Shown piece by piece: positions 31,983-41,906 of a stretch of 41,906 bases of DNA (within the stretch, counting starts at the first letter, position 1; each line of letters starts with the position of its first letter). Source of the DNA: Perkinsus olseni (taxonomy: Eukaryota; Perkinsozoa; Perkinsida; Perkinsidae). Location of the stretch: NCBI GenBank assembly GCA_013115135.1, contig JABANP010000464.1, forward strand, positions 1 through 41,906, written 5' to 3'. A program made the translations under genes and the position numbers. A model generated the notes under the pieces. That model was given only the letters and a program-made list of their open reading frames with translations. It ran no database searches and was not told the DNA's origin.

Positions 31983-33370
31983 TCACACGAGAATACCGAG
32001 GTCGCGAAGATACTCATCATCTCCTTTCGGATGCAGGAAATCCTTTCCATAACTTCTCTCGAGCAGATCTTCCACGTCAGCGAACGTTTCGAATTTTCTG
32101 CCATTTATCGAGACGCTTCGAAGGGGCCATATCTGTTCTTCGCTCATTCGGTACCCGTCGTAAGGCGCATGACGATACAACTTCCCCTCTCGATGGTACG
32201 GCTTGTGGCCGGTGTACGGTACGAGTGGATAGACGTCCACATAACCGCACGATCGCTCGGCGCCACATGGCTGTGGGTGGTGGATGTCGTACAAGTTAGA
32301 CGCCAGTGGGTGAAAAGGAGCGATGCAAACTCGTATGAGCTCATCCTTGAACGTGTAGAGTCCGCGTCTCTTTAACAGCTCCGTGAAGCGACTATCCAAA
32401 CAATCTTCATCGACCTCTTTTACGTACCTAAGACTGGCCATCAGTACGCTACGTCTTCAATGTCCTTGATCCACGAAACGGTCGAAGAAGAAGCTCAACT
32501 ACGTTATGTGATATTCATATGAGGGGATGTTGAAGTGCCCGGCTTCTCATACCAAATTTCTCCCGCATACAATACGGCCATCACCAGCTAGTCAATTCTC
32601 TCATGTGCCGAATACTGCAAGAGCTCGGTCGTGTGAAACCGAAAGATATATCTTAATGTAAATGTGGAAATGCAATTTTCGACCGGACTGCGTCACCCGC
32701 GAGCCAGACAAGAGCTTCACAATCTTTTCGATTTCCCATTTTCCCTAGCACTCCCTCCCTTTCCGTCAACTCACGCTAAATCAATGTCGTCTGTATGAGG
32801 AATATGCGTGCCATTCCGAGACGCTCCCAGTGCCGTCCCGAAAGTAAGCAGAGGACGACAGCCGAGCTCGTGCATAACTTCATCAACATCAATCAATATC
32901 ATATCCAATATGGCAGACATACAGACCTTCCCAACGAACTCTGGACTCGTTTTCAGCAGCTCCGTTCTCGTAGCCAGGAGGCACCTCGCCGGGTCTGTAC
33001 TCGGATTAATAGGCAGACAGTCACTCCAAGTCGGGCTAACGTCCTTCGGTGGTGAGCATAGATGCTTTTCGCTCTCCGCCACTTTCAAAGGGGAAGGTCG
33101 ATTCTGAGCAATTGCATAGCGAAAGAAGTCTCCAGAAGTGAGAAAAAATTCCCAATCGACCTGATCGTCTTTCGATGAGCACTGATGAAGATGTGACTCT
33201 TCCTTCGGAGCAGGAAAAGTCGGCGACGGTTGAGACTCCCACCAAGTGAAAAAGCACAGCGGTAGGAGTACCGTGGAGCTGACGGCCACAAGAAATATGT
33301 ATATCATTGCTCGGGTAAAGGTCGCAGAGGGTTGACGACGGTAGACTGGTCCGGAGGACAGTGGCTTCAT
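31983..33370 (-). CDS. LicD/fukutin-like phosphotransferase, type II membrane protein (about 358 aa)
   Basis: The modelled exons are 33370-32775, 32614-32585 (30-nt micro-exon) and 32433-31983, and all phases agree. A membrane anchor follows the start (MIYIFLVAVSSTVLLPLCFF), giving a Golgi-type type II topology. The LicD hallmark is LLTFGTALGASRNGTHIPHT then DDIDLA, with the metal-binding DxD-like DDID. The last exon has GYVDVYPL and IWPLRSVSINGRKFETFADV, then a typical LERSYGKDF, the usual LicD ending. The family transfers phosphocholine or ribitol/glycerol phosphate to glycans; the substrate here is unknown. The frame extends to a Met at 33502, but the Met at 33370 places the anchor better. 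The micro-exon is the least certain part. Confidence 0.75.
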
Positions 33371-33502
33371 CGAACTGTGGCTGATTATCATGGCGAAAGA
33401 CGACTCTGAATCGCACCAATGGCGTTCAGTAGACTTCCCTTTGTGAAGAGACTGGCTGATTGAGAACACAACACCCGAGTTTTGCGGCAAAACTTTTGCC
33501 AT

Positions 33503-34105
33503 CTTTAATCCAACTTTTTCATCGGCCGTATTCTTATCATCCGCCGCTTAGCTTCAGCATAGCTCCTTATCGGAGTAGGATAGGATTGAGCTGATCCGAT
33601 CAGCGGCATGAACATTGCACTTTCCTGAATTTCAAGAGCGCTTCTAGGACTGAAATCAACATACAAAAAAACTATCCTGGGAGTGCTCAGGAGAGGCAGT
33701 CTATTGAACATCCGGACTTCTGATGGAAGAAGAAATGGAGAGATGAAGTCCGACTTCCCTTTTCCATTCCAGCGTGTCCAATTCGAGTGTGCAACTTATA
33801 AACTTTAATATCTCTTTTCGGTTTCTCAAAAGTTGGGATTCGAAATGCAACCTATGTGATGAATCTTGAAACTGTGAATCTTGCATTAGTCGACCTGCCA
33901 TTCCTCTTTCTCTGGGCGCGCGAGACCCCCGGCATTTTTTTTCAATGCCCGAAAGAAGACGCTTTCTCCGATTGGTTGAATCGGGTGTCACTACTTAGCC
34001 AAAATTCGCTGAAGGGGACAGAGTTGAATCCAGTGCACAGAAAGGTGGGACAGGCAGAATCTGCCTCATCTGATGACGATGCGACTGGCCAGGCGTAAAG
34101 ATCTG
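33503..34105. other. No supported gene
   Basis: Upstream region of the LicD gene. Frames at 33505-33711 and 33701-33991 (minus) show no motif. Confidence 0.4.
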
Positions 34106-34215
34106 TCCCACCAATGTCTTAGCGCATATCCGGAAGCTATAGGTTACTTTTATCCGTACTTAATAATTTTATGAATCTCAATCAATCCGGTTGGGTTTGC
34201 GTTATACTCAATTGG
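34106..34215 (+). repeat. Dispersed repeat segment C, copy 2
   Basis: Matches 533-655 ('ggtctgtccca', 'cttagcgcatat', 'tatactcaattg'), including the last bases of segment A. It has neither the rest of A nor B, so only a fragment is left. Confidence 0.7.
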
Positions 34216-35087
34216 GTCGGTTCCCAGGCAGCATGAGCTATTGCTTTTTACAAAACCACGGCCCCGGCGAGCACAGAACCGTGAAACAGTAGCCCGGGCG
34301 AGCTCTTATTTCTAACCTGCGATCCAGACGAGCATAGAGCTCTAACCGACAGTCTCGGACCGGGTCCCGGTTATAGTGAATGAGCTTATAACCAGAAGCC
34401 AGAAACATCCTTCGCCTGAGTGTGGGTCTACCTGACGAATACAAGACAGCACTATGGCGTTATCACATCCTAACTGGCTGGTACCATGACTGTCACTGTC
34501 ATTGCGCTACTAAGACAGTGTGACGGTCACAGACTCGACCTACCCTCTACCTCCGGCCAAGGAATGGGAGCGTTTTGAATGATTCCATCGAGTCAGAGCT
34601 GTTAGTCCCCTCTATCCAGTGTTCCTAGCTTACTAGCTCACTAGCGCCACGTTGTCGCGTGGATACACTCTCGCCGATCTCTCACAAGTCACGGATCATT
34701 TCCAAGATTCTTCCACTATACTCTCACTGCACGCATGCACAAGAGTCCATAACGAAGCTATTCGACGCCTCATTGCAGCGCTACAGTGTAGCATGAGAAA
34801 TAAGTTTGTATACTTAACCAAGTCGAGTCAACTTGGTAATAGAGCGAACGATGGGAATCTCTGGCGGAGCTTAGCCTAGCACTGACACTGTGTGGTACAC
34901 TGACGAGGTTCTCCAGGTCGTTGCCGTGTTAGCTCAAGGTCTCAGACTGAGACTCTCAGTGTGCGTTTGAAGGCACGCTCCAGCTGATTTGACTTCGGTA
35001 ACCGTCAGGAGGCGTCCCCCCCCCAATTGACAACACGATCGCTTCCAAAAACAGATCTTGAAAAGTATCATCAACCATACCACTCCT
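34216..35087. other. No supported gene
   Basis: 34236-34400 has several loose copies of 'gcgagcacagaaccg'-like words. The frame at 34652-34879 has no motif. A C-tract lies at 35017-35026. Confidence 0.4.
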
Positions 35088-36512
35088 TTATCGACGCCTA
35101 GAAGAGGACGAAGATTTCTCTTCCATCAACTCATCTTCAGCCGAGATCGCCCGGAGCACCTGCGAGAACCGCAGAATGAGCCCCCAACACACCCGCCTTA
35201 GGGCGAGCGCTTTTTACACCGATTCACCGCAAGCGTCCTGGAGAATGCAAAGCAATAATTAACACCACGAATCAAGCTTGACATAATCGTGCGTAAATTA
35301 CTCACATCTCACAAAAACTCGATATATTTTACACATAACCAACGGCATATCGCTACGCTGCAACCCAACCAAGTTCTCTCGCATTTCGCCCAACTCCCGC
35401 GAACGACCCGGTTGAAAAGGGGAAGACACCCTGCTCACTGAGCAGTTCTCAGTGGCACTACTGAAGCGAAGCAACGAGGCGTGGTGACCGGCCGGATAAT
35501 AATTTTACCAATAACAGAAATTCTGCGAAGTCAGGGCGATCAATAATTTATGCTACCATCACACCTTCAACCGATTTCCTACCGCCCGCTTGGAAGATTC
35601 CTGTAGCTCCCCAGCCATGAGCACCTCATCCAGAATATACTGCCTACAACAGAAGCGATGAACGCCATGAACAATCGATCAGTATCTTACGCTTTGTGAA
35701 AGTTGAAGATGACATCCAACTCGCACACATTCCCGAAATATCGGTCCAACATCTCCACATAGAGATGGATGGTCTCCAGGGCAATCAATTCGTTGTCGTC
35801 GCGGTCGATGGAACAGACAAAGTAGAGAGAAGCGTATCTTAGGTTGAAGGAAGACTTGAACAGAATATCACTGGAAGATTCCGAAATAATAAGAAAAGGA
35901 AGACGGGGGATTCTTACCGTCTGTAAACAATCTTTTGTTCGCGCCATTCCAAAATATTACACAACTTCTGGCCTCTCTTCAGCACCAAATTCGACACCTA
36001 AAATGATGGAAAAAATCTTTTATCGATCACCAGCGATAATGATATGAAGACAGATTCTGATTCATCCCAACAATAACTATTTTTTGCTAATAAAAGGCAT
36101 CAATATGATTGAAAAATTTTCCGAGAATGCGGCACAATTTTTCCAACGGCCAAAGTTCGCTGCAACTCGCGTAACCTACTTGAGTTCAGATTGAAAATAA
36201 AATCTTCCGACTCTAGAAAGAAAAATATGAATTCCGCTCGAACTGCGATTCAAGCGAGCTTTTATGATACCACATTTCCCGCATTTCATAAGAGCACAGA
36301 ACCCGCCACTAATTCTACTAAGAAGGGGGCGAAAAGACCCGATCGAAAAGTAAGTAGCTCGACGAAGCACGTCCGACCAGAAATACACTTTCGCTCACTG
36401 AGACTCAGGTTGATTAGTGCTCAACACGAAGAAAAAGATTCTCCCAATTTCTACCTCCTTTGCATCCCTCTGCTGATCTTGAACCGTCGTAGGCACATAC
36501 CATTTCATCAAT
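35088..36512 (-). CDS. AP-1 clathrin adaptor complex sigma subunit (first exon not found)
   Basis: The exons are 36512-36455 ([19 protein letters not shown]), 35997-35918 ([20 protein letters not shown]...), 35837-35691 ([20 protein letters not shown]...[16 protein letters not shown]), 35643-35583 ([20 protein letters not shown]) and 35159-35088 ([14 protein letters not shown] then a Ser/Arg tail and TAA). Every junction is GT-AG and in phase. From KWY to LEW the spacing equals that of AP-1 sigma. Sigma subunits are the small core subunits of clathrin adaptors at the trans-Golgi and endosomes. The LEWR rather than LEYR signature favours AP-1 over AP-2. The first exon, which should encode about 15 residues ending before RLMKWY, was not found upstream. 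The RRR end is unusual. Confidence 0.9.
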
Positions 36513-38522
36513 CTGAAAAACAAGAAAATTGCAAGAAAATTGATTTTTGTCGATAATAGTCGGCAAATCCTTCGATTCTCTCTGTTCCTAGCATTGATTA
36601 TTACCAATATTCTACAATATTAGTATCTTTGTGTCGATTACCGTTGGTCGAGAAGATCAAAAGCACAGCAGCCAGCCCGTGGGAGAAGATCATTTCCATC
36701 TCCAGTCAACCACCAATGATGAACAATTCCAATCAGAGAGTCGGTAAAATATTTTTGAACTTATGAATCGCAGGCGGTTAAATCGGGAGTCTTCCAACCG
36801 CGAATAAACGTACTCCCTGCATAAAAGGAACTGCGAAGAGTGGGCGCTGGAAAACGGAAGCCGCCGAACAGAAAGCATCCTCCGAAAATTGTGGGATATG
36901 TTGAGCATCTCATCGGAGTGATTCACTCTAAGTACAGCAGTGAGAAACGTATCTTGTGTGCATGCGTGCAAACGCAGCTAACGAATGTTTTGAACATTCC
37001 AGCTCAGTACGCATTCGGCAACAGATGAGACCAGTCAGTAGACGTCTCAGGGGATGCTGAGACTTCAACCAAAGCTGCGGTTATGCGCGCATCAGCGCGG
37101 TAAAGCAATCTAATTAACTGCACCAGCAATCTTCCACTAACTGTACTTCACCGCCGTCTTCAGCGTGGAAAAAAAATTTCTACTCCAGTTCCTTCGACCG
37201 TCAGTCTACTGAGTAGATAGTCAGTTCTTCAGCATTGATACCAATTTTTGCCGAACTCATCAGCAATGAGTATCACCAAGCCTCAACTAGCATTGATAAC
37301 TTCATTTTGCTTTTTCATCTTTCACCGGGATGGTGACTACTGCCGATTTTTGGAAAAACGAACTTGGTATTTTCTCTTAATATTTGTTCCACATCAACTA
37401 CTAGTATGATTGCCTAGTGAACGGTGACAAAGTACAAGTTAAAGTAAAATAAAAAACAACTTTCGGTTTCATGCACAGAGAGTGACAAACCGATGTGCGT
37501 AACCACCAAGGGCGAAAAGCACATCATCTCTTCTACGCGTCTTTCACCTCTCGAACGTGAATTTGGCGACGTGAAAATTCCAGAAAAAATCACGAAAAAA
37601 TCCGCAGGAAAATGTGTTTCTCTCGCCACAGGTGAAACTACAATGGACACTCGGTAGTTTCATATCGACGGCCATTTCCAAATTACCGCTTTAGCGTTGA
37701 TAATTTATGAAGGTAGTAAAAAATTCATCGACACTCGCCCCGCAGTATTACCGTATCTTCCCCTGCCGACTCACCAACAGGATGAAATGGATCATTGTAG
37801 TGACAGAGAAGAAAAAACAACAACGCTGATGATCATGAATAGATTTTTGGAGTGGAAACGAAATTTTTTACTCATCTGGTAGCTGATACGGATTACACGT
37901 GAAACGTTTATCAACAGCCTCAACCAGCCAAACAAACGCAAACAGCACAGGTCAATCAATAGTGGGTAGACATGCTTGCCTAGTCAGAAGGTTCAATCGG
38001 TGACAAGATGCTCCTAACGCGGCGGCGCCAGAAAGGACAGCGAAAAAAGCGCGCGCCCTAAATTCGAACTCGGCCGCCGCCGCCCCAAGTCTCTGGCTCA
38101 GGTTGGTTTTCTGAGGAAAAAGTAGGAAGTGTGAGGCATGGAATCTCGACCGCCTTTGATAGAGAGACCGCTTTTTGTATGCCAAATAACAAAGTTGATA
38201 ACGATTTGAAACACAGAAATTGTGTGAGACTCAAGAGCCCCATTAAAAGCACTTATACGCAGTTCACTCTGGGACAGAATGAAGTATGTAAAATCGCTTT
38301 CTTGGCGGCAGGTATGGTTCTTGATTTTTATCACTGGTTTATTATATCAACACTACGCTTCAAGGTTTAGCTTGCCGGACAACTCCCACCCGAACGACGT
38401 GGGTTGAAAATAATTATTTTGCATTTTTTTCTAGGGAGGTGCCTTCGACTTTATCTGATTTGCTCCCAAAATTTTTCCCTCAGTTTGTAACTGAAATATT
38501 TTTTCAGTTTTTTTCCGTCATT
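36513..38522. other. AT-rich stretch, no supported gene
   Basis: Should contain the first exon and promoter of the AP-1 sigma gene. Many short frames on both strands, none with motifs. A frame encoding VLLIFSTNG near 36640-36670 has the wrong phase for the sigma gene. Confidence 0.4.
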
Positions 38523-38882
38523 ATGGCACGTTACAAACCGATCGTCTCGTCTTTACTGTTCTTGGGCACTCGACTGAGCTGCTCCCAAGCGGCGATGAAC
38601 CTTCCTCCTGACGCAGCCGACAATCTCATCACAAAAATGAGGACTAGGATTTTTGTGGAGACCAAAAATCTGGTCAAAAAAGGTAGTACTAGGGAAATTT
38701 ACCCCCAAAATTTTTTTGTACTTTTTCTCTGGCAAGGTCGATGCTACTCAACTTGCGAGAAATTACAGCCGCCACGATCGTGCAAATCTTTGGTATCTAA
38801 ATGCTCAATTTTCAAGCCCTGTTTTATCAGCGTTAGTGTAGTAATGGCGACGGAGCCCACTAGGCTCAATTTGCCAGGCTAG
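38523..38882 (+). CDS. Small secreted cysteine-rich protein, two exons
   Basis: The ATG at 38523 begins a signal peptide (MARYKPIVSSLLFLGTRLSC), then AAMNLPPDAADNLITKMRTR and a Lys-rich end of exon 1 at 38682. A 54-nt intron GTAGTA...GGCAAG (38683-38736) joins in phase 1 to an exon with five cysteines (RCYSTCEKLQPPRSC...KC...PC) and a TAG at 38880. Because the intron is a multiple of three without stops, retention also keeps the frame. A different frame of the second exon (VDATQLARNYSRHDRANLWY) is also open and looks equally coding-like, so the ending is uncertain. Family unknown. Confidence 0.45.
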   Translation: MARYKPIVSSLLFLGTRLSCSQAAMNLPPDAADNLITKMRTRIFVETKNLVKKGSTREIYPQNFFVLFLWQGRCYSTCEKLQPPRSCKSLVSKCSIFKPCFISVSVVMATEPTRLNLPG

Positions 38883-38999
38883 AGCGCTATGAGTCCCTCA
38901 GCTTGTAGGCATTTCTCTTGCTTCGCGTCTATGATCTGAAAATGTCACGGACTAAACCTTGAGGAAAGAATATTGAGTGAGAAAATTACGTCTGAGTAA

Positions 39000-39048
39000 G
39001 AAAATTATTAAATTAGTTGTTACGGTAACAACTAATTTAATAATTTTC
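39000..39048. repeat. 49-nt perfect palindrome
   Basis: Arms of 24 nt (GAAAATTATTAAATTAGTTG and four more bases) are exact reverse complements around a single G at 39024. It can form a long hairpin or cruciform. It lies in gene-free AT-rich DNA after the secreted-protein gene. Confidence 0.95.
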
Positions 39049-40398
39049 AATGTTACCGACAATTTCCGTCCGCCCTTGGCAGCTCTTCCAGCGAGTTTGT
39101 TGTTCTCCTTGTTGGGGAAAACAGCGTTTTGGACGAGATCAAATTTTTAGTTTGAGACAAAGCTAGAAAAAATTCGGGTACATTCCGGGCACTTTCGACG
39201 AGTAAAAAAGAATTGTTTCGTCACCATTATCGTAGATCTGGTTAATTTTCGTGCTACTCAGAGGCATGATTCTCGTTTGTACATCTGTACCGTACTAATA
39301 TACCTGTTCCGCTGGCGAAACGGCTGATCGATTGTGAATATCTTGGGCGGGGTGAAGAGTGGATGTATTGAATCTCGTGAAGTGCAGTTGCTGTGAGGGT
39401 GACCGTTTCAAGAAAAATGGAGGAGCGGTTTTTGATGAATATTTATTTTCTGAGAAGAGACATTTCTCGCTCAGTAGGAGTGCGTGATGGATACTGAGTG
39501 TATTGTTACTGTATGCACGCAAGTCCTTTCAAGTATATGTTTAACGATAGTCCCTGGTCTTAAATGTGGACTCGTAATGACCTTTGTTGATGCCGCCCAT
39601 GCCATAGTGGTCTCAACTGTGTTAAGAATTCACACTTAGAGAGATTGATCGAAAGTTGCAGAGATGAATATTTTTGGGTCGCCGTTTCGGGTGTGAGTTT
39701 TTAGTCCGACGCTTACGGTTCCGGCTCAGTTAGACTCTTGATGATGTGCTCAGTTGGGGACTTTCTGTATCCTTCGTGAAAAAATGGATTAGTTAGTTAG
39801 ATTAGTTAGACTTAGTTAGATTCGAAATCGATGTGCTCAGTTGGAGATTTTCTGTAGCGTTCAGTGGTAAAAATTGGCGAAATTTTGGTATATACTCTTC
39901 GCCTCTGAGTTTATTCGCCGCGAGCGAGGAAGCTCCGGGAAGGCAGAGATGATTTACAATGCTCGCTGGTTGATCAGATCTTGAAGAGGTCTGCAGTAGT
40001 CTGGCCGGGCCTTCTTGCCATTTTGGACGGCCGGGCGGAAGCTCGGCGAAGACAACCGGGGAGACTCTGGTTGGTGGGGTAATTCCAGATAATTATATTC
40101 ACGAATCGCCAGGTGAGACGGTTGCTTACTATGGGGCGAATGATGTCCTCATCGGTGCTCGAAATTGATTAGTCGAAGAAGTTTGTTCTACGTTGGCTAC
40201 TGAGCGTTTGGTCCTGATTTATATCAATAATATTATTACCGTTTCGCAATGACGGTTTCTTACCGCGCACAGCGAAAGATTCTCGACAATGTATACCGTT
40301 GGGCTCGGGGGATCGTGCTCGATATATGGCAACTTGAAGGTTGTAGGAAATGTGCGCCTTCTCCAACTAACAAGATTACATTGACTCCACTGCTGCAG
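39049..40398. other. No supported gene
   Basis: Two related copies of a short block, 'gatgtgctcagttgg', occur at 39740 and 39829, and short 'ttagttaga' runs lie at 39725-39820. No convincing frame. Confidence 0.45.
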
Positions 40399-40538
40399 GT
40401 TTCGATGCCCTAGCTGCGGCCATGCCGTTTGATGTGTGGGAGTTTGATCCGAGTAATCTACCCGACCTTCTGTTGCCTCCTCCGGTGGAGAATGAGGGAA
40501 AGATGCTGGACTTGAAGGAACAGGCTGTTGGGAGGCGA
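40399..40538 (+). CDS. Exon of an unrecognised gene
   Basis: After the acceptor CTGCTGCAG the frame encodes DALAAAMPFDVWEFDPSNLP, DLLLPPPVENEGKMLDLKEQ and AVGRR up to a GTAATA donor at 40539. Residue use looks clearly coding. It could start at the internal ATG at 40422 or continue from an exon to the left. The family is not recognised. It may belong to the same gene as the exons downstream. Confidence 0.45.
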
Positions 40539-40898
40539 GTAATAGACGAGTGTGGAAAAAACCGGGAAATTTGCGGAAAATTCCGGGGAAAACTGTCGGT
40601 TTTTTTGATGGTATGGAATTAGGGTGCGGAGCGGGCGTGCTCCGGTGTAAGCACGAGTCGAGCTAAGATACCGCCTGAATGCGGTTGGTGTGGTAGTAGT
40701 AGGCTGGTCGGTTGTAGTAGTGGTAGTTGCAAGCGTGGCTCACAAAGGCGTCTGGCATGAGCGTTTTCGATCTGAAGGATGGGAGTGTAGGAGAAGGTCG
40801 GAAATTGTCTTAGGAAAGTGTTGTTTTCGATGGATATGGGCCAAAGTGATGACTCTTAATGCTGGGAATATCTTAGGTTCCCTCTGGCTTTTCACAAG

Positions 40899-41143
40899 GT
40901 CTGCCGGACGGTGTAGTTGCATCATGGCAAGGCCGGTGGTTAGTGGATGATAGCTACCGGGCTGAGAAAGGTGATGATTCTATTATAATATGTCTTGGTT
41001 GTAATGGCTGCGTGAAACGCATACCACACCAATCGGAAATCGTTCGGCTATTGTCCGCCTGTGACCTTACGAAGTTGTGGATATCCGAGAAGTGCCATGT
41101 CCGCGCCCCGTCCAGCCTGTTCTTTCTGACTTTATTGGAATGA
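40899..41143 (+). CDS. Exon(s) of an unrecognised gene with a CxxCxxC motif
   Basis: The acceptor TTCACAAG opens a frame with LPDGVVASWQGRWLVDDSYR, AEKGDDSIIICLGCNGCVKR and a TGA at 41141-41143. CLGCNGC could be a small metal-binding knuckle. A GTGATG after GAGAAAG could also be a donor, in which case the cysteine part would be intronic. Its relation to the neighbouring exons is not settled. Confidence 0.4.
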
Positions 41144-41261
41144 GGCTGTCCAGCGCGTGGCTCGACGGGAGTATCTTAGGTTGAACATAGTATGTCTCAG
41201 GATCCCAGATGCCTACGTCTTTCTGTATTCCCACCGTGCGTATTTTAGGTATTATTCCCAG

Positions 41262-41882
41262 GTACATCGCTGCCGACCTATATTCGCTTTTCTAAGCCAG
41301 TCCTCGCCCGAAAGATTTGGATCGAGCTGGACTCGGGCGTGGTGGACGAAACGGTTAATGTCATGGGCAAACAAACGAAGGAGAAAGTGGAGAAGAAGCG
41401 AAAGCAACAAGCTGCTATTGTATGTAAAAAGCGCGCGCCCGGATGATCGATTTGTTCACAGGTTATTCTGCGAAAGGGGACGGAGACGGTGTGGTCGAGT
41501 AGGATGCTGATAGGGTCGACTACGGTTGATGTAAGTTGGCAGGAGGCGCTCTTATTAGCGTATTGGTGGGCTGATTTGAAATATCGAGAGTTTGCATTGA
41601 GTTTGCTGATTGGAAATTATGGTATGGTGATGTATACGACCTGAGTTTAAGAACTGATTTGATATATCGCGAGTTGTGGAAATTATGGTATGGTGAAAAT
41701 TCGAGCCCCGGAAGACTTAATTCGTCCTAGAAGTGCACGGCGGCGTTCATTACTTGTATTATTACCCCAGGTACTCTCACACGGTCTGTACGGTCACGCG
41801 CCCCTCAGCCCCATAGACGAGATAGTGGTCCTGTCTCGGGGGGCGGGAGTCAGGGTTGTTGCTATAGAGCTGGACCAACCAG
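41262..41882 (+). CDS. Multi-exon gene running off the right edge, function unknown
   Basis: Three exons fit with GT-AG borders and matching phases. 41262-41419 encodes SLPTYIRFSKPVLARKIWIE, then DETVNVMGKQTKEKVEKKRK. 41462-41530 encodes VILRKGTETVWSSRMLIGST. 41771-41882 encodes VLSHGLYGHAPLSPIDEIVV and AGVRVVAIELDQP. A donor GTGAGA at 41883 shows the gene continues past the window. No domain recognised. The internal 240-nt intron is AT-rich and has two copies of a 'gaaattatggtatggtga' word. Confidence 0.6.
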
Positions 41883-41906
41883 GTGAGAGGGCTGAGGGAC
41901 GGATCT

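Noticed and set aside
36640..36700. VLLIFSTNG as the first exon of AP-1 sigma
   Set aside because: It resembles the expected N-terminus loosely, but its donor phase does not fit the next exon.

Overview
This is eukaryotic nuclear DNA, most likely from a protist. Coding regions are broken by short GT-AG introns (about 44-184 nt), there is no operon structure, and much of the window is made of mobile-element debris and duplicated blocks. The many secreted lineage-specific proteins and the small introns would fit a perkinsozoan (Perkinsus-like) alveolate. That assignment is inference; nothing here proves it.

Layout. 1-2 kb holds pieces of a dispersed repeat family (segments A, C and B) and a 79-bp tandem repeat. 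2.5-9.3 kb is a locally duplicated block carrying a small family of secreted cysteine-rich peptides on the minus strand: one intact-looking copy, one divergent copy, one frameshifted copy and one deleted relic. Between them on the plus strand are two adjoining secreted-protein ORFs that may be one spliced gene. 10-17 kb is gene-poor: second copies of repeats B and A, a ~200-300 bp duplication, a degenerate ~19-bp periodic array, a palindrome, and a two-exon gene for a small secreted protein. 16.9-17.8 kb holds two broken ORFs, one of them the 3' part of a LINE-type reverse transcriptase protein.

18.8-21.0 kb is a secreted-protein gene split by a Tc1/mariner element. The host reading frame is restored exactly when the element and one TA are removed. 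The element has a broken DD37E transposase and lacks the outer 31 bp of its right terminal repeat. 21.7-25.2 kb is a Mutator-like (MULE) transposase gene. I could thread 14 exons through it with every phase consistent, giving about 796 residues with an N-terminal C2H2 finger, a D-D-E core and a SWIM finger. 26.8-28.3 kb is the 3' part of a coiled-coil protein gene, next to a ~120-bp minisatellite. 30.4-30.8 kb is a 359-bp element with perfect 69-bp terminal inverted repeats.

From 32 kb the content changes to conserved cellular genes: a LicD/fukutin-like phosphotransferase (minus), the AP-1 clathrin adaptor sigma subunit (minus), a small secreted cysteine-rich protein (plus), and one or two unrecognised multi-exon genes running off the right edge. 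From about 35 kb the DNA looks more AT-rich.

The genes do not form one pathway. The recurring themes are secreted proteins, some in duplicated arrays and one cut by a transposon, beside vesicle-trafficking (AP-1) and glycan-modifying (LicD) housekeeping genes. All exon models were made by eye and need transcript support.
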